NCBI GenBank assembly: GCA_004535785.1
Contig: SPIB01000004.1
Coordinates: forward strand, 62,001-126,000
Length of the DNA stretch: 64,000 nt
Direction of reading: 5' to 3'
DNA from: Gammaproteobacteria bacterium LSUCC0112
Lineage (GTDB): Bacteria > Pseudomonadota > Gammaproteobacteria > Pseudomonadales > Pseudohongiellaceae
Shown here: positions 1 through 9,036 of the stretch, piece by piece
Layout: each line of letters begins with the position of its first letter
Position numbering within the stretch: position 1 is the first letter of the stretch
The notes under the pieces: model-generated
What the model was told of the DNA's origin: nothing
The model's input: only the letters and a program-made list of their open reading frames with translations
Database searches by the model: none
Position numbers and translations under genes: made by a program

Positions 1-128
1 AGAACTACACGACCGCCAATAATGTCGCTGCTGAAGCGACGTAACTTCTCTATGCGCTTTTGCACAACATCGTTTACGGCATCGGAAGTGTCGATATTAT
101 GAAACACTACTTGAAATTCATTGGACAT
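1..128 (-). CDS. Ribosome hibernation promoting factor (HPF/RaiA family), 5' part only
   Basis: The first 42 codons of a minus-strand gene run off the left edge. The readable N-terminus (MSNEFQVVFHNIDTSDAVND, then VQKRIEKLRRFSSDIIGGRV) has the pattern of the HPF/RaiA (sigma-54 modulation) family: a beta strand, then a 'DxSDAV' turn leading into an amphipathic helix with 'KxxKLxRF', then the next strand. Family members bind the 30S subunit and shut down ribosomes in starvation. An ATG at 126-128 is preceded by an AGGAGAC ribosome site at 137-143, which fixes the start. The C-terminal half, which would tell short from long HPF, lies outside the window. Confidence 0.7.
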   Translation of the reverse strand, partial: MSNEFQVVFHNIDTSDAVNDVVQKRIEKLRRFSSDIIGGRVV

Positions 129-230
129 AATCAATTGTCTCCTGATTAACGCTGTTCATTTTTCTAAGTGTTTACCCTGTCTACTTCGGCTACCCTCCTG
201 CTCCGCCTGGAGCCATTGAATCATTCATCG

Positions 231-1298
231 TTAGAAACTATCGGCCAATCTTGCGACTGCAAGCGCATAATTGTTGGCGCAGTTATATCGTAAAATGGCG
301 CGGAAATTCGGATAGGTCAGAAAGGCCTGTCCGTCTGCGCCATCAGGGAACACAATCGATGCCGGGATATCAGCGGACGGCAAATCGTCACCACTGACTT
401 GTCTGACACCATGCATCTGCCATTCGTTCACCGGTAATTGCACGGTATGACGACGCAGTACGCTGCATGAATGTGCGGCATCCACTTGTTGCCATTGTTC
501 TGCCCTCGCGTGATAATCTGCCGGAACGGCCACTTCGCGCCCCCAGCGCTCCCCCTCTCGCCAGCCCGCAGCTGCCAGATAATTGGCGATGGATGCAAAC
601 ACATCAGCCTCGGTTGTCCAGATATCTCGACGACCATCACCATCAAAATCAACGGCAAAGTCGCGGAAACTGCTGGGCATAAACTGACTTTGTCCCATGG
701 CGCCTGCCCACGAACCCTTCATGTCAGGATGGGCGATATGGCCCTCTTGCAAGATTTGCAAGGCCGCCAGCAGTTCACGTCTGAAGTACTCAGCGCGGCG
801 TGGATCGTAGGCCAGTGTCACCAGTGCACGGATCACATCGGTACCGCCGGTGAAGCTGCCAAAGTTGGTTTCAATACCCCAGATTGCCACAATAACGCGT
901 GGAGACACACCGTAGCGTTCCCCGACTTGCTCTAGCAGTGCGGCATGTTGTTCCAAGCGGGTACGACCGGTGTTGATGCGCCAGGCGGTGACGCGCTTTT
1001 CCAGATACATGGCCAATGTTTCAACAAACTCGGCTTGATTGCGATCGTTGCTGATGACTTGCGGAATAGGTGTGACAGGCACCAGTGCCTGTTCGATAAT
1101 CGATTCGGAAATGCCGGAGGCTCGGGCTTCGTCAATCAAGGCCTGCAGCCAGGACTGGAAATCAGCATCCGTCCCGGTATTGGCAATGCTGACAGACGGT
1201 GCGAGGGAGACAGTCAACAACAGCGTTAACAGATACGTGGTCAATCTCGCAGTTAACGACTGACTGCGCCTTCTACCCCTCGCCTTGCTCCATCTCAT
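231..1298 (-). CDS. Lytic murein transglycosylase (MltB/SLT_2 family)
   Basis: A 355-residue periplasmic lytic transglycosylase that cleaves the MurNAc-GlcNAc bond of peptidoglycan to give 1,6-anhydro ends. A signal peptide or uncleaved anchor covers residues about 18-40 (a run of Leu/Thr then SIANTG); no lipobox Cys is seen, unlike E. coli MltB. The catalytic Glu is E143 in 'IWGIETNFG', and the second family motif 'GAMGQSQFMPSSF' is at 199-211. A short C-terminal region follows the SLT domain and could aid binding. The ATG start has GGAGAA upstream. It stands alone; the next gene on the same strand, also cell-wall related, is 95 bases away. Confidence 0.9.
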   Translation of the reverse strand: MRWSKARGRRRSQSLTARLTTYLLTLLLTVSLAPSVSIANTGTDADFQSWLQALIDEARASGISESIIEQALVPVTPIPQVISNDRNQAEFVETLAMYLEKRVTAWRINTGRTRLEQHAALLEQVGERYGVSPRVIVAIWGIETNFGSFTGGTDVIRALVTLAYDPRRAEYFRRELLAALQILQEGHIAHPDMKGSWAGAMGQSQFMPSSFRDFAVDFDGDGRRDIWTTEADVFASIANYLAAAGWREGERWGREVAVPADYHARAEQWQQVDAAHSCSVLRRHTVQLPVNEWQMHGVRQVSGDDLPSADIPASIVFPDGADGQAFLTYPNFRAILRYNCANNYALAVARLADSF

Positions 1299-1393
1299 GC
1301 GTCACGTTCTCCGTGTGTCTAACGTCTTGCTACGATTCAAGCCTACTCCTTTGTTTTGAGTTTGTCTAAGGGGCGCCTGACAGATAATTTAAA

Positions 1394-1963
1394 TTATTGA
1401 TCCAGTTGGAAACACCAGTGCCAGGGCTCATAACTGATGGCATGGCGATGGTCACGGGGATAGGACATAACGAACCCAAAATCCTTGGCATTCACTTTCA
1501 ACCAATTGAATGCAATGGTTTTTTCGAACTCCTCCTGAAGAGGCTCGGCATCCGGGCAGGCGATATCCACGGCTCTGCCTGTATGGTGTTCACTGAATCC
1601 GGGCGCGGCATTGAACTGCATGATGTCCTCCAGTGTGCGACCTGCATCCAGTTTTTTACGAATCAGTTGTGCCTGATAGTCAACACTTCGAAACGCTGAG
1701 ACCAGCAACAAGGTGACGCCCTGGTCCGCCGCGGCGAGTTGCATTTTTTGCCACGCCGCCAACGCCAGAGGGGTGAGTTTCTGGTCACGGCCAAACATAT
1801 CCTTGCCGGCATCAACCAACTCCTCAGGCTCTATCTGTAGCGGTAAACCTGACCGTTGTGCGTAACCAGCTGCAATGCCCAAGTCAGCATGCAGCATGGC
1901 AATGCGAGCGTTGTACATACTGTCGAAGGCTGCTGACAACCCAGTATTTGTCTTTATTACCAT
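1394..1963 (-). CDS. D-Ala-D-Ala carboxypeptidase, VanY-like M15B family
   Basis: A 189-residue M15B peptidase. The zinc site is complete: His127 and Asp133 in 'SEHHTGRAVDIA' and His182 in 'YEPWHW', with Glu179 as the likely general base. The substrate-side motif 'SAFRSVDYQ' is at 89-97. These enzymes trim the terminal D-Ala from peptidoglycan stem peptides or act as LD/DD-carboxypeptidases. No signal peptide is visible from this ATG, so either the protein stays in the cytosol (murein recycling) or export uses another route; the ribosome site is weak, which leaves the start uncertain. It is divergent from the ketoacyl synthase gene. Confidence 0.85.
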   Translation of the reverse strand: MVIKTNTGLSAAFDSMYNARIAMLHADLGIAAGYAQRSGLPLQIEPEELVDAGKDMFGRDQKLTPLALAAWQKMQLAAADQGVTLLLVSAFRSVDYQAQLIRKKLDAGRTLEDIMQFNAAPGFSEHHTGRAVDIACPDAEPLQEEFEKTIAFNWLKVNAKDFGFVMSYPRDHRHAISYEPWHWCFQLDQ

Positions 1964-2054
1964 ATCAAATGACCATCAAGACCTATTTGCTTTTTGCTGC
2001 CATGGCTATAGTAGCGCCTTTCGCGCCGTTGAGCGTATTCGTCGGAGAGAACAC

Positions 2055-3974
2055 ATGACCGCATTACCTGTCATCATTGGCTTTGGGGGCATCAACCCGG
2101 CCGGGCGCAGCTCGGCTCACCATGGCTACCGACGATTGGTGATGGACATGCTGCCGACCGCAGATGCCATGCAGACCAGAACCAGTCTGGCAACGCTCAT
2201 GGGACTGATCAAGTACGACAATGGACACTGGCTGGATGCTGCCGGAGACAGTGTGGATCTGCACACGACGTTGATGCAACTGGATCCGGTACTGAAGGCC
2301 GGCACCTTGATTCGCAAGCTGGAAAACAACCTGTTTGACCCCGATCGACTGCTGTATCACAAGCGCGCGACGCTGCAGGCCAGCAATGACCAACCCGTCA
2401 GCTTTACCATCAAGCGCCAGCATCTGCCTGATCACATCCCGCTTGGCTGGCTGATCAGCGAGGCTGAACCCGGCCATCTGCACGTAGAAATCCCTACCAG
2501 CATGGACATCCTGACCGAAAACTGGCGCAAATCGCCGGTGAATTCTGCCGGCCAACTGCCCAGCGGTTTTGATCCTAAAGCTTTGTATGCGTCACGCAAT
2601 CATCCACGCGGATTGCAGCTGACAGTGTTTGGTGCCAGTGACGCGCTGCAATCGCTGGGTATTCCCTGGGAAACCGTGTTGCGCACCGTGCCTGCCGACC
2701 AGATCAGTGTGTACGCCGGTAGCAGCATGAGTCAGATGGATTACGACGGTAACGGCGGCCTGTTACAGGCACGCCTGCTCGGTAAAAAAGTGTCATCCAA
2801 ACAACTGGCACTGGGTTTTGCTGAAATGCCGGCGGATTTTATCAATGCCTATGTCCTGGGAAATCTTGGCACAACTGGCACCAATGCCGCAGCCTGCGCC
2901 ACGTTCCTGTATAACCTGCGCCAAGGCATGCGCGACATCCGCAGTGGTACCCACAAGCTGGTAATTGTTGGCACATCGGAAGCGCCGCTGACACCAGAAA
3001 TTATGGATGGTTATACCACCATGGGTGCGCTGGTAGATGACGCTGCATTACTGGCACTGGACGAAGACAAACACCTGAGCAAACCGGATCATCGTCGCGC
3101 CTGCCGGCCTTTTGGTGTCAACGCAGGGTTTACGCTGGGTGAGTCCGCACAGTTTGTTGTGTTGTGTGACGATACACTGGCGCTTGAGCTGGGCGCCAAC
3201 GTCTACGGCGCCGTGAATGATGTGTTTGTGAATGCCGATGGTTATAAAAAGTCCATTTCCAGTCCTGGTGCCGGCAACTACATCACCATGGCCAAAGCCA
3301 TGGCAGCCACCGCGGCAGTGATTGGACAGAAAGGATTACAAACACGCTCGTATGTGCAGGCGCACGGCACCGGGACACCGCAGAACAGGGTGACCGAGTC
3401 GCATATTTTCAGCACGCTGGCCGACACATTTGGCATCAAACACTGGCCAGTGACCGCAATTAAAGCCTATCTGGGTCATTCACTGGCATCCGCCTCGGCG
3501 GATCAGCTGGTGAACAGCCTTGGCGTCTGGCGTTATGGCATCATCCCCGGAATCAGTAGCACCGAATCCATCGCAGATGACGTATATCAGGACAATCTGG
3601 ATTTCCTGTTACAGCACCGTGAAGTCGGTTGTACCGGCATGGATGCAGTGATATTGAATGCCAAGGGGTTTGGGGGTAACAACGCCAGCGCGTCGATTCT
3701 GGCGCCGGGTGTCACAGCAAACATGTTGAAACGACGTCATGGCGATAAGGCTTTCGCAGCGTGGCAGCTCAAACAGGCGCAGGTTCAGCAGAATTCGCGT
3801 GATTACGATGAGCAGGCGCAGCGTGGCATGGCTGGGTTGATTTACCGGTTTGATCACCAGGTGCTGGATGGCACCTCACTCGCCATCACCGCTGACAGCA
3901 TCTCAATTCCCGGCCAGTCGCAAGCGATCACATTGCCAACTGAATCGCCATACGCAGACATGCTCGCGGACTAG
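2055..3974 (+). CDS. fabY: Long beta-ketoacyl synthase, FabY-like
   Basis: A 639-residue condensing enzyme, far longer than FabB/FabF (about 410). The thiolase-fold triad is intact: Cys in 'NAAACATFLYNL', His in 'VQAHGTGTPQNR' and His in 'IKAYLGHSLASAS'. The N-terminus 'PVIIGFGGINPAGRSS' and the length fit the Pseudomonas aeruginosa PA5174 (FabY) class, which condenses acetyl-CoA with malonyl-ACP to start fatty acid synthesis in bacteria lacking FabH; this is recalled family knowledge, not a search. The frame stays open upstream to 1875, but the ATG at 2055 has a GGAGAG site and begins the conserved region, so it is preferred. Confidence 0.75.
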   Translation: MTALPVIIGFGGINPAGRSSAHHGYRRLVMDMLPTADAMQTRTSLATLMGLIKYDNGHWLDAAGDSVDLHTTLMQLDPVLKAGTLIRKLENNLFDPDRLLYHKRATLQASNDQPVSFTIKRQHLPDHIPLGWLISEAEPGHLHVEIPTSMDILTENWRKSPVNSAGQLPSGFDPKALYASRNHPRGLQLTVFGASDALQSLGIPWETVLRTVPADQISVYAGSSMSQMDYDGNGGLLQARLLGKKVSSKQLALGFAEMPADFINAYVLGNLGTTGTNAAACATFLYNLRQGMRDIRSGTHKLVIVGTSEAPLTPEIMDGYTTMGALVDDAALLALDEDKHLSKPDHRRACRPFGVNAGFTLGESAQFVVLCDDTLALELGANVYGAVNDVFVNADGYKKSISSPGAGNYITMAKAMAATAAVIGQKGLQTRSYVQAHGTGTPQNRVTESHIFSTLADTFGIKHWPVTAIKAYLGHSLASASADQLVNSLGVWRYGIIPGISSTESIADDVYQDNLDFLLQHREVGCTGMDAVILNAKGFGGNNASASILAPGVTANMLKRRHGDKAFAAWQLKQAQVQQNSRDYDEQAQRGMAGLIYRFDHQVLDGTSLAITADSISIPGQSQAITLPTESPYADMLAD

Positions 3975-3995
3975 CCGTCAGTACATCGCAGCCAG

Positions 3996-4550
3996 TCAAT
4001 TATCCTGTTCGCTCACGGCAGGCGGATTGGTGACCGGGCGGTGCATTCCCCGTTCACTATGGTCACCATTTCGATCAGGGCCAGGACCTGGCCCCGGGCG
4101 ACCGCCGCCTTCCATCGGATTGCCGCGCTCCGACATAAATCTGAACGCCCGCTGACGCTGCTCGGGTGTTAACTGCGCAAAGATACCGGTCAGCTGTTCG
4201 TGGGACAATTGCTGGTAACGCAGATTGGCCTCACGCAAACGCGTAAAGGCGTCCAGCACCGCTGCCTGATCCACGGGGTCAGCCGCGAGCAACTGATTCA
4301 CTTCGCGCTGCGCACGAAACATGTCCATTCGTAGCGGGCGTAACACCTCATTTTGTGTGCGGATCTGCGGTAACAACTGCTCTCGTGCGGTGGGTTCAAG
4401 ATCTCTCATCACCCAGCGCATATTGACAGGTGCCGCCGAGGAATTGCGCATTTCAAGATAACGCGCAGTCAAAGTGCCAACAAAAAACAGATTGATGCTG
4501 ACCGAGATCACCACGATCCACAGCAGCACATTGTTGCGATTCAGACTCAT
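3996..4550 (-). CDS. Membrane-anchored periplasmic metal-sensor-like protein (Metal_resist/CpxP-Spy type)
   Basis: A 184-residue protein with one N-terminal membrane helix (about 8-28) and a periplasmic helical domain rich in Arg/Gln. It contains the 'LTPEQRQRAF' motif typical of the LTxxQ/heavy-metal-resistance fold (CnrX, CpxP, Spy). A Gly-Pro tail 'GGGRPGPGPGP' precedes a polar C-terminus. Its ATG shares one base with the stop of the anti-sigma gene (TAATG), so the two are translationally coupled. By position it corresponds to the CnrX-type sensor of CnrYXH systems, holding the anti-sigma factor in check or releasing it on ligand. No His-rich metal site is obvious, so the signal (metal, envelope stress) is unknown. 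Confidence 0.65.
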   Translation of the reverse strand: MSLNRNNVLLWIVVISVSINLFFVGTLTARYLEMRNSSAAPVNMRWVMRDLEPTAREQLLPQIRTQNEVLRPLRMDMFRAQREVNQLLAADPVDQAAVLDAFTRLREANLRYQQLSHEQLTGIFAQLTPEQRQRAFRFMSERGNPMEGGGRPGPGPGPDRNGDHSERGMHRPVTNPPAVSEQDN

Positions 4551-5014
4551 TACAGGATCTCCGAATAGTCAGCCAGAGAAATCAGATCCAATTCCGTTTC
4601 TTCCAATTCATCGCTGTACAACTCATCTGCATAGGCATCGGAATAGAAATCCAGCTGATTGCCCAGCACCAGCCCCAACATCAAAGGCACACAGGCGAGC
4701 GCAGCGGGTCGCCAGAACACCGCCGCAGAATGCTGCTGTAATGGCAGTAACCATGCCAGCAGTTGTTCGATCAGACTTTTGCGCCGGGCAGGCAACGGCT
4801 GTTGCAAAATTTGTGAACCCAATTGTAAAAAATCAGGCGCGGACAACTGATCGAGTTGCTGATCCAGCCAAAGGGCATGCTGCATCAATTGCACTGCCTG
4901 CGGAGATTGTTCCAGTAACTGTAAAGCGGCTACACGCTCATGCGCCGGCCAGCGCTGAGGACTGGCGCCATAAGCATCCAACAGTTGCTCAAATCGTTGC
5001 AGGGAAATTGTCAT
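4550..5014 (-). CDS. Probable anti-sigma factor, single-pass membrane protein
   Basis: A 154-residue protein with a cytosolic helical N-terminal region (residues 1-100), one membrane helix near 101-119 (WRPAALACVPLMLGLVLG) and a short acidic periplasmic tail rich in Asp/Glu. It carries no zinc HxxxCxxC motif, so it is not a ZAS-type anti-sigma. The identification rests on topology and position: its ATG overlaps the sigma gene stop by four bases (ATGA), and it is followed by the periplasmic sensor-like gene. The acidic tail could be what the partner sensor reads. Confidence 0.6.
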   Translation of the reverse strand: MTISLQRFEQLLDAYGASPQRWPAHERVAALQLLEQSPQAVQLMQHALWLDQQLDQLSAPDFLQLGSQILQQPLPARRKSLIEQLLAWLLPLQQHSAAVFWRPAALACVPLMLGLVLGNQLDFYSDAYADELYSDELEETELDLISLADYSEIL

Positions 5015-5655
5015 GTCTGCTCCCCCGGTCCCGCGTGACCGGCTTGTTTATCATTACTCAGATGCGATAGCGTTTGTTTGTAACGCTCCGGGTCCTGCAA
5101 TTCTGCCAACATCGTGCGCAGGGCACGGCGAGATCGTGACAATAACGACTCCAGGGCATCAACAGACAAGTCCATGATGCTGGCAACTGCCTGATTGCCT
5201 AGCCCCTGATAGTGCGTTAACACAATTGCACTGCGTTGGCGCTCTGGCAGCGCCATTAACGCGCTTTGCAGCCGCTGCTGCCGCTCATCCCATTCCTGCT
5301 GCTGTTCAATATCATGGCGCTGGTCAGGGATTTCATCTTCAAGTTCCACTGTTTGGGACGATCGATCTTTACGCATGGAATCAATACACAGATTGTGTGC
5401 AATACGATGCAGCCAGGTAGACATGCTTGCCTTGTCTGACTGCCATTTGTCTGCGTGAGTCCACAGACGCAAAAACGTCTCCTGCGCAATATCTTCAGCG
5501 CTGTCTTTATTGCCCAGCATCCTGAATGCATAAAAACCAATGGCCCGGCTATGTTGCCGAACGGCATCGGCGTACACACGCTGATTACCGTCGGCAATTG
5601 CTGTCATTATTTGCTTGTCCGTTAACATGTACCGACTGCCAATGGCCTCTGTCAT
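5011..5655 (-). CDS. ECF-type RNA polymerase sigma factor
   Basis: A 214-residue sigma-70 family factor with region 2 (about 35-105, 'FYAFRMLGNKDSAEDIAQET' and 'STWLHRIAHNLCIDSMRK') and region 4 (about 133-190, 'LPERQRSAIVLTHYQGLGN'). There is no region 1.1 or 3, which places it in the ECF group. A second ATG ten codons in (5628) could be the true start. It heads the sigma / anti-sigma / sensor block and follows the EF-hand gene by about 55 bases on the same strand. Its regulon cannot be read here; autoregulation of the operon is usual for the class. Confidence 0.9.
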   Translation of the reverse strand: MTEAIGSRYMLTDKQIMTAIADGNQRVYADAVRQHSRAIGFYAFRMLGNKDSAEDIAQETFLRLWTHADKWQSDKASMSTWLHRIAHNLCIDSMRKDRSSQTVELEDEIPDQRHDIEQQQEWDERQQRLQSALMALPERQRSAIVLTHYQGLGNQAVASIMDLSVDALESLLSRSRRALRTMLAELQDPERYKQTLSHLSNDKQAGHAGPGEQT

Positions 5656-5710
5656 GCCTTTTGGGGTAAACCGGGTTCAGTCATCGCAGCCGCTCAGGCA
5701 TCAACGTTGT

Positions 5711-6319
5711 TTACTGACCGTGGTCGTGAACGGGCGCGCCACTGGCCGCAGGCGCCGCCGCGTCGCCCTGGCGTCGCTGCATCATTTGCTGACGTTGCTC
5801 CGGGGTCATCTGCTGCATTCTTTCCCGCATCTGTTCACGCTGCTCTGGCGACATGTTTTCCATACGCTGTCGCATATTGCCCTGACCTTGCCCCTGACCG
5901 TCACCTTGTTGACCCTGACGTTCATGTCTGCCCTGTCCTTGCCCGTCACCCTGGCCCTGAGGACGCATGCCGCCACCGTTCCCACGACGTTGCCCTTGTT
6001 GCAACTCTTCAGGTGACAGCAAACCATTGCCATCGCTGTCCATGCGGGTAAATCGTTGCTCAAGCGCTTCCGGAGTAACGGCGCCTTCTGGCCGATTCTC
6101 AGGTCGAGGCATAGCAGAGAACTCTTCGAAATTGAGCGCGCCGTCGCGGTTAGCGTCCAGACGACTGAACATTTGCATGCGGCCCTGCCCCTGACCCTGA
6201 CCTTGGCCTTGAGGTTGTGACGCAGCCTGTTCTGGTTGCTGCGCGTGAGTTAACAGTGGCAACGCCAGTGTGGCAAATCCCACATAAATAATACGTTTGA
6301 CGTGATTGCTGATGGACAT
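5711..6319 (-). CDS. Exported EF-hand protein with Gln/Gly-rich and Spy-like tail
   Basis: A 202-residue secreted or periplasmic protein with a signal peptide (1-26, ending LLTHAQ). Two EF-hand calcium loops are clear: 'DANRDGALNFEE' (about 54-65) and 'DSDGNGLLSPEE' (about 93-104). Low-complexity Gln-Gly repeats flank them, and the C-terminal third has repeated 'SPEQREQM' and 'TPEQRQQM' units resembling the LTxxQ motif of Spy/CpxP chaperones. It lies just upstream of the sigma/anti-sigma/sensor genes on the same strand, with a good AGGAG site, so it may be the operon's first gene and its calcium- or metal-binding output. Confidence 0.8.
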   Translation of the reverse strand: MSISNHVKRIIYVGFATLALPLLTHAQQPEQAASQPQGQGQGQGQGRMQMFSRLDANRDGALNFEEFSAMPRPENRPEGAVTPEALEQRFTRMDSDGNGLLSPEELQQGQRRGNGGGMRPQGQGDGQGQGRHERQGQQGDGQGQGQGNMRQRMENMSPEQREQMRERMQQMTPEQRQQMMQRRQGDAAAPAASGAPVHDHGQ

Positions 6320-6408
6320 CGTGTGTAACTCCTGTAGAAGTGTGTTCAGGTATTTATACGCACCTTCCCTACTTATCCGTCGCGCTGGTTATAAACGGTA
6401 CGTCGGCA

Positions 6409-6777
6409 TCAAAACAGACTGGCAGGGACGATCAACAACCAGACAGCAGTGGCGGTTAACAAGACTAGCAACACCGCCGCCGATCCCAGATCTTTGGCTT
6501 TTCCACTTAATTCGTGGAACTCCTCTCCCAATCGATCTACAACAGTTTCAATGCCTGTGTTTAACAGCTCTACAATCAGTACCAATGTCAGACTCAGCAA
6601 TAACAGTGCGCGCTCGGCGGGATTGACATCGACCAGCAAGGCTACGGGCAACAGAATCGCCATTGCCACAATTTCCTGACGGATGGCGGCTTCCGACTTC
6701 CAGCCTGCTTTAAGTCCTTGCCACGAATATCGAGTGGCAGCAACCCATCGCCGCCAGCCTTTTGCCTCTGATTTCAT
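6409..6777 (-). CDS. dgkA: Diacylglycerol kinase (DgkA)
   Basis: A 122-residue integral membrane kinase of normal length with three membrane helices. It phosphorylates diacylglycerol to phosphatidic acid. The signature 'ELLNTGIETVVDRLGEEFHELSGKAKDLGSAAV' region (residues about 71-103) holds the catalytic Glu and Asn residues; the N-terminal Trp/Arg-rich helix is also typical. It is divergent from an LTA-synthase-like phosphoglycerol transferase gene 114 bases away. In E. coli the diacylglycerol released by MdoB/OpgB transferases is the main DgkA substrate, so the pair makes metabolic sense. Confidence 0.95.
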   Translation of the reverse strand: MKSEAKGWRRWVAATRYSWQGLKAGWKSEAAIRQEIVAMAILLPVALLVDVNPAERALLLLSLTLVLIVELLNTGIETVVDRLGEEFHELSGKAKDLGSAAVLLVLLTATAVWLLIVPASLF

Positions 6778-6891
6778 ACCTTGAACAACCTGTTGTGATG
6801 ACCCGCGAGAGTTTACGACTGCTACCTTAAGAAAACATTAAGTTTTAACTGATAGGGTGACCGTCATTCAATTTCAAGTCCCGAGAACAAC

Positions 6892-8874
6892 ATGCAACTT
6901 GATTATGCCATCAGGAAGTGGACCGGCAGCTATTATCCACTGGTGATGATGCTGCTCAGCCTGCTCGTGCTGATGAGCCTGAGTCGATTATTGTTGATTA
7001 GCTGGCAATGGCAACGCGTCACCGATGCAACATCCGTCTGGTTTCTGATGGGACAGGGCGTTCGCGCAGATTTGATTCTGGGTGGGTTATGGTTGGCCAT
7101 ACCCGTATTGCTGGCGCCTGTTTGGGGACTTCAGCGCTTCAGTCGCAGCTGGCTGATATTTTGTTACCTTTGGGCAATGTTGGCAGTATCGTTAAGTATT
7201 TTTGTGGAACTGGCGTCGCCGCAATTTATTCTTGAGTACGATGTTCGCCCCAACCGCTTGTATATTGAGTATCTGAAATACCCCAAAGAAGTCCTCAGCA
7301 TGTTATGGCAAGGTTACTTGTTGGTCGTGGCCCTTGCTGTTACCGCTACCGCAACATTGATTTACCTGATGCACCGGGTAATACAACGCGCCTGTCGTCG
7401 CACCCAACCGTTCAACAACATAAACCTTTGGTTGAGCTGGCCGCTGGTGGTGATACTGGTTTTTGCTGCGATACGTTCCACAACCGACCATCGCCCGGCA
7501 AACCCCGCGATGTTTTCTACAACGGGCGATCCCCTGGTCAACTCATTGATGATCAGTTCACCGTATTCAGTGCTGCACGCACTCTACACATTGCAATATG
7601 AATCTGCATCCAGCGACATTTATGGCTCCATGCCTGAGTCGGCGATGCTGGCGGCCGCATTGGATTGGCCGTGGCTAATGTCCTCAGACTTTGACTCACC
7701 CGAACGTCCGACAATGCACTACCACAAAACCAGCGTCCCCCGAGCAAAACCCCTAAACCTGGTCATTGTGCTGGAAGAGAGTCTCGGTGCAACGTATGTT
7801 GAATCGCTTGGCGGCTTGCCGGTGACACCGCAACTGGAAGCACTCAGTCACGAAGGCTGGTGGTTTGAACAGATGTTTGCCACAGGCACACGCTCAGTCC
7901 GTGGTATTGAGGCAGTGGTCAGTGGTTTTATGCCAACCCCGGCGCAGAGTGTGGTGAAACTTTCCTTAGCTCAGCAAAATTTTTACACGCTGGCCTCGAC
8001 GTTAAAAGCGCAAGGGTACCACACCAGTTTTGTGTACGGTGGCGAGGCGCATTTTGACAATATGCGCAGCTTTTTTACCGGCAATGACTTTGATGAAGTC
8101 ATCGATTTAAACGATATGCCGGATGCGGAATTTGTCGGCAGCTGGGGCGCCAGCGATGAGGACTTGTTTAACGCTACCGAACAACACTTGCTTGAGCAAC
8201 ATAACAGCGGAACACCATTTTTCAGTTTTGTGTTTACATCCTCCAATCACACCCCGTTTGAATACCCGGATGACCGCATCAAACACGTCGATGAACCTGC
8301 CGCAACAGTCAACAATGCAGTCAAATATGCGGACTTTGCGCTTGGACAATTTATCGAACACGCCAAACAACAGCCTTACTGGGAAAACACCCTCGTTTTA
8401 ATTGTTGCTGATCATGACAGTCGCGTGTTTGGCAACGAGTTGGTGCCTATCAGCAAATTTCATATACCCGCACTGATCATTGGCGCAGACATGACACCCA
8501 AACACATCAACAGTGTGGCCAGTCAGATCGATCTTGCGCCAACCTTGTTATCCTTGATGGGCATTTCCGCGCAAACCCCGATGACCGGTCGCGATTTTAC
8601 CCACGATGATCACAGTCCGGGACGCGCCGTCATGCAGTACGACCAGAATTTTGCGCTGCTTGAAGGTAATCAAGTAACGATTTTGCGCCCGGAGCAACAG
8701 GCTGTTTCCGGGACCTACGATCCGCAGTCAAAGACACTCCTGCTGAGCAACGAGGAGCCATCTTCCGCACACGTGCAACGCGCCCTAGCGCAAGTTCTGC
8801 TGCCATCATGGTTGTACCAACAGCAGGCGTATCAGGTACCCGAGGTAACGTGCAACGTGGACACGCTCTGTTGA
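6892..8874 (+). CDS. LTA-synthase-family membrane sulfatase (probable phosphoglycerol transferase)
   Basis: A 660-residue inner-membrane protein: about five helices in residues 1-190, then a periplasmic alkaline-phosphatase/sulfatase-fold domain. Motifs: 'LVIVLEESLGATYVESLGG' with the metal-binding Glu, the nucleophile region 'FATGTRSVRGIEAV' (Thr), 'FSFVFTSSNHTPFEYP', and the Asp-His pair in 'IVADHDSRVFG'. These match the LtaS/OpgB group, which moves phosphoglycerol from phosphatidylglycerol to a glycan and releases diacylglycerol. The adjacent divergent dgkA supports that role; a phosphoethanolamine transferase or hydrolase role is the alternative. Confidence 0.85.
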   Translation: MQLDYAIRKWTGSYYPLVMMLLSLLVLMSLSRLLLISWQWQRVTDATSVWFLMGQGVRADLILGGLWLAIPVLLAPVWGLQRFSRSWLIFCYLWAMLAVSLSIFVELASPQFILEYDVRPNRLYIEYLKYPKEVLSMLWQGYLLVVALAVTATATLIYLMHRVIQRACRRTQPFNNINLWLSWPLVVILVFAAIRSTTDHRPANPAMFSTTGDPLVNSLMISSPYSVLHALYTLQYESASSDIYGSMPESAMLAAALDWPWLMSSDFDSPERPTMHYHKTSVPRAKPLNLVIVLEESLGATYVESLGGLPVTPQLEALSHEGWWFEQMFATGTRSVRGIEAVVSGFMPTPAQSVVKLSLAQQNFYTLASTLKAQGYHTSFVYGGEAHFDNMRSFFTGNDFDEVIDLNDMPDAEFVGSWGASDEDLFNATEQHLLEQHNSGTPFFSFVFTSSNHTPFEYPDDRIKHVDEPAATVNNAVKYADFALGQFIEHAKQQPYWENTLVLIVADHDSRVFGNELVPISKFHIPALIIGADMTPKHINSVASQIDLAPTLLSLMGISAQTPMTGRDFTHDDHSPGRAVMQYDQNFALLEGNQVTILRPEQQAVSGTYDPQSKTLLLSNEEPSSAHVQRALAQVLLPSWLYQQQAYQVPEVTCNVDTLC

Positions 8875-9036
8875 TTGTTATAATGCGTGCGGGCTAACCG
8901 TGATGCAGGTAAGTCGGAATGGGAAAACGTCAATCAACAGATTACCGATTGGTTTTTTATTCGTGCAGGACGCACGCATCATTAGCGATATCAAGGCCTC
9001 GTCAATGACCTGTGAGATCAACGTTGTATTTAAGTG

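Noticed and set aside
1875-2054. N-terminal extension of the ketoacyl synthase
   Set aside because: The extension overlaps the start of the divergent VanY-like gene and has no conserved sequence; the ATG at 2055 has a good ribosome site.
4000-4130. Gly-Pro run in the sensor-like protein as a tandem repeat element
   Set aside because: It is a short low-complexity coding tail, not a DNA repeat.
5711-6063. Long frames opposite the EF-hand gene
   Set aside because: They are shadows of the Gln/Gly-rich repeats; the minus-strand frame has the signal peptide and EF-hands.
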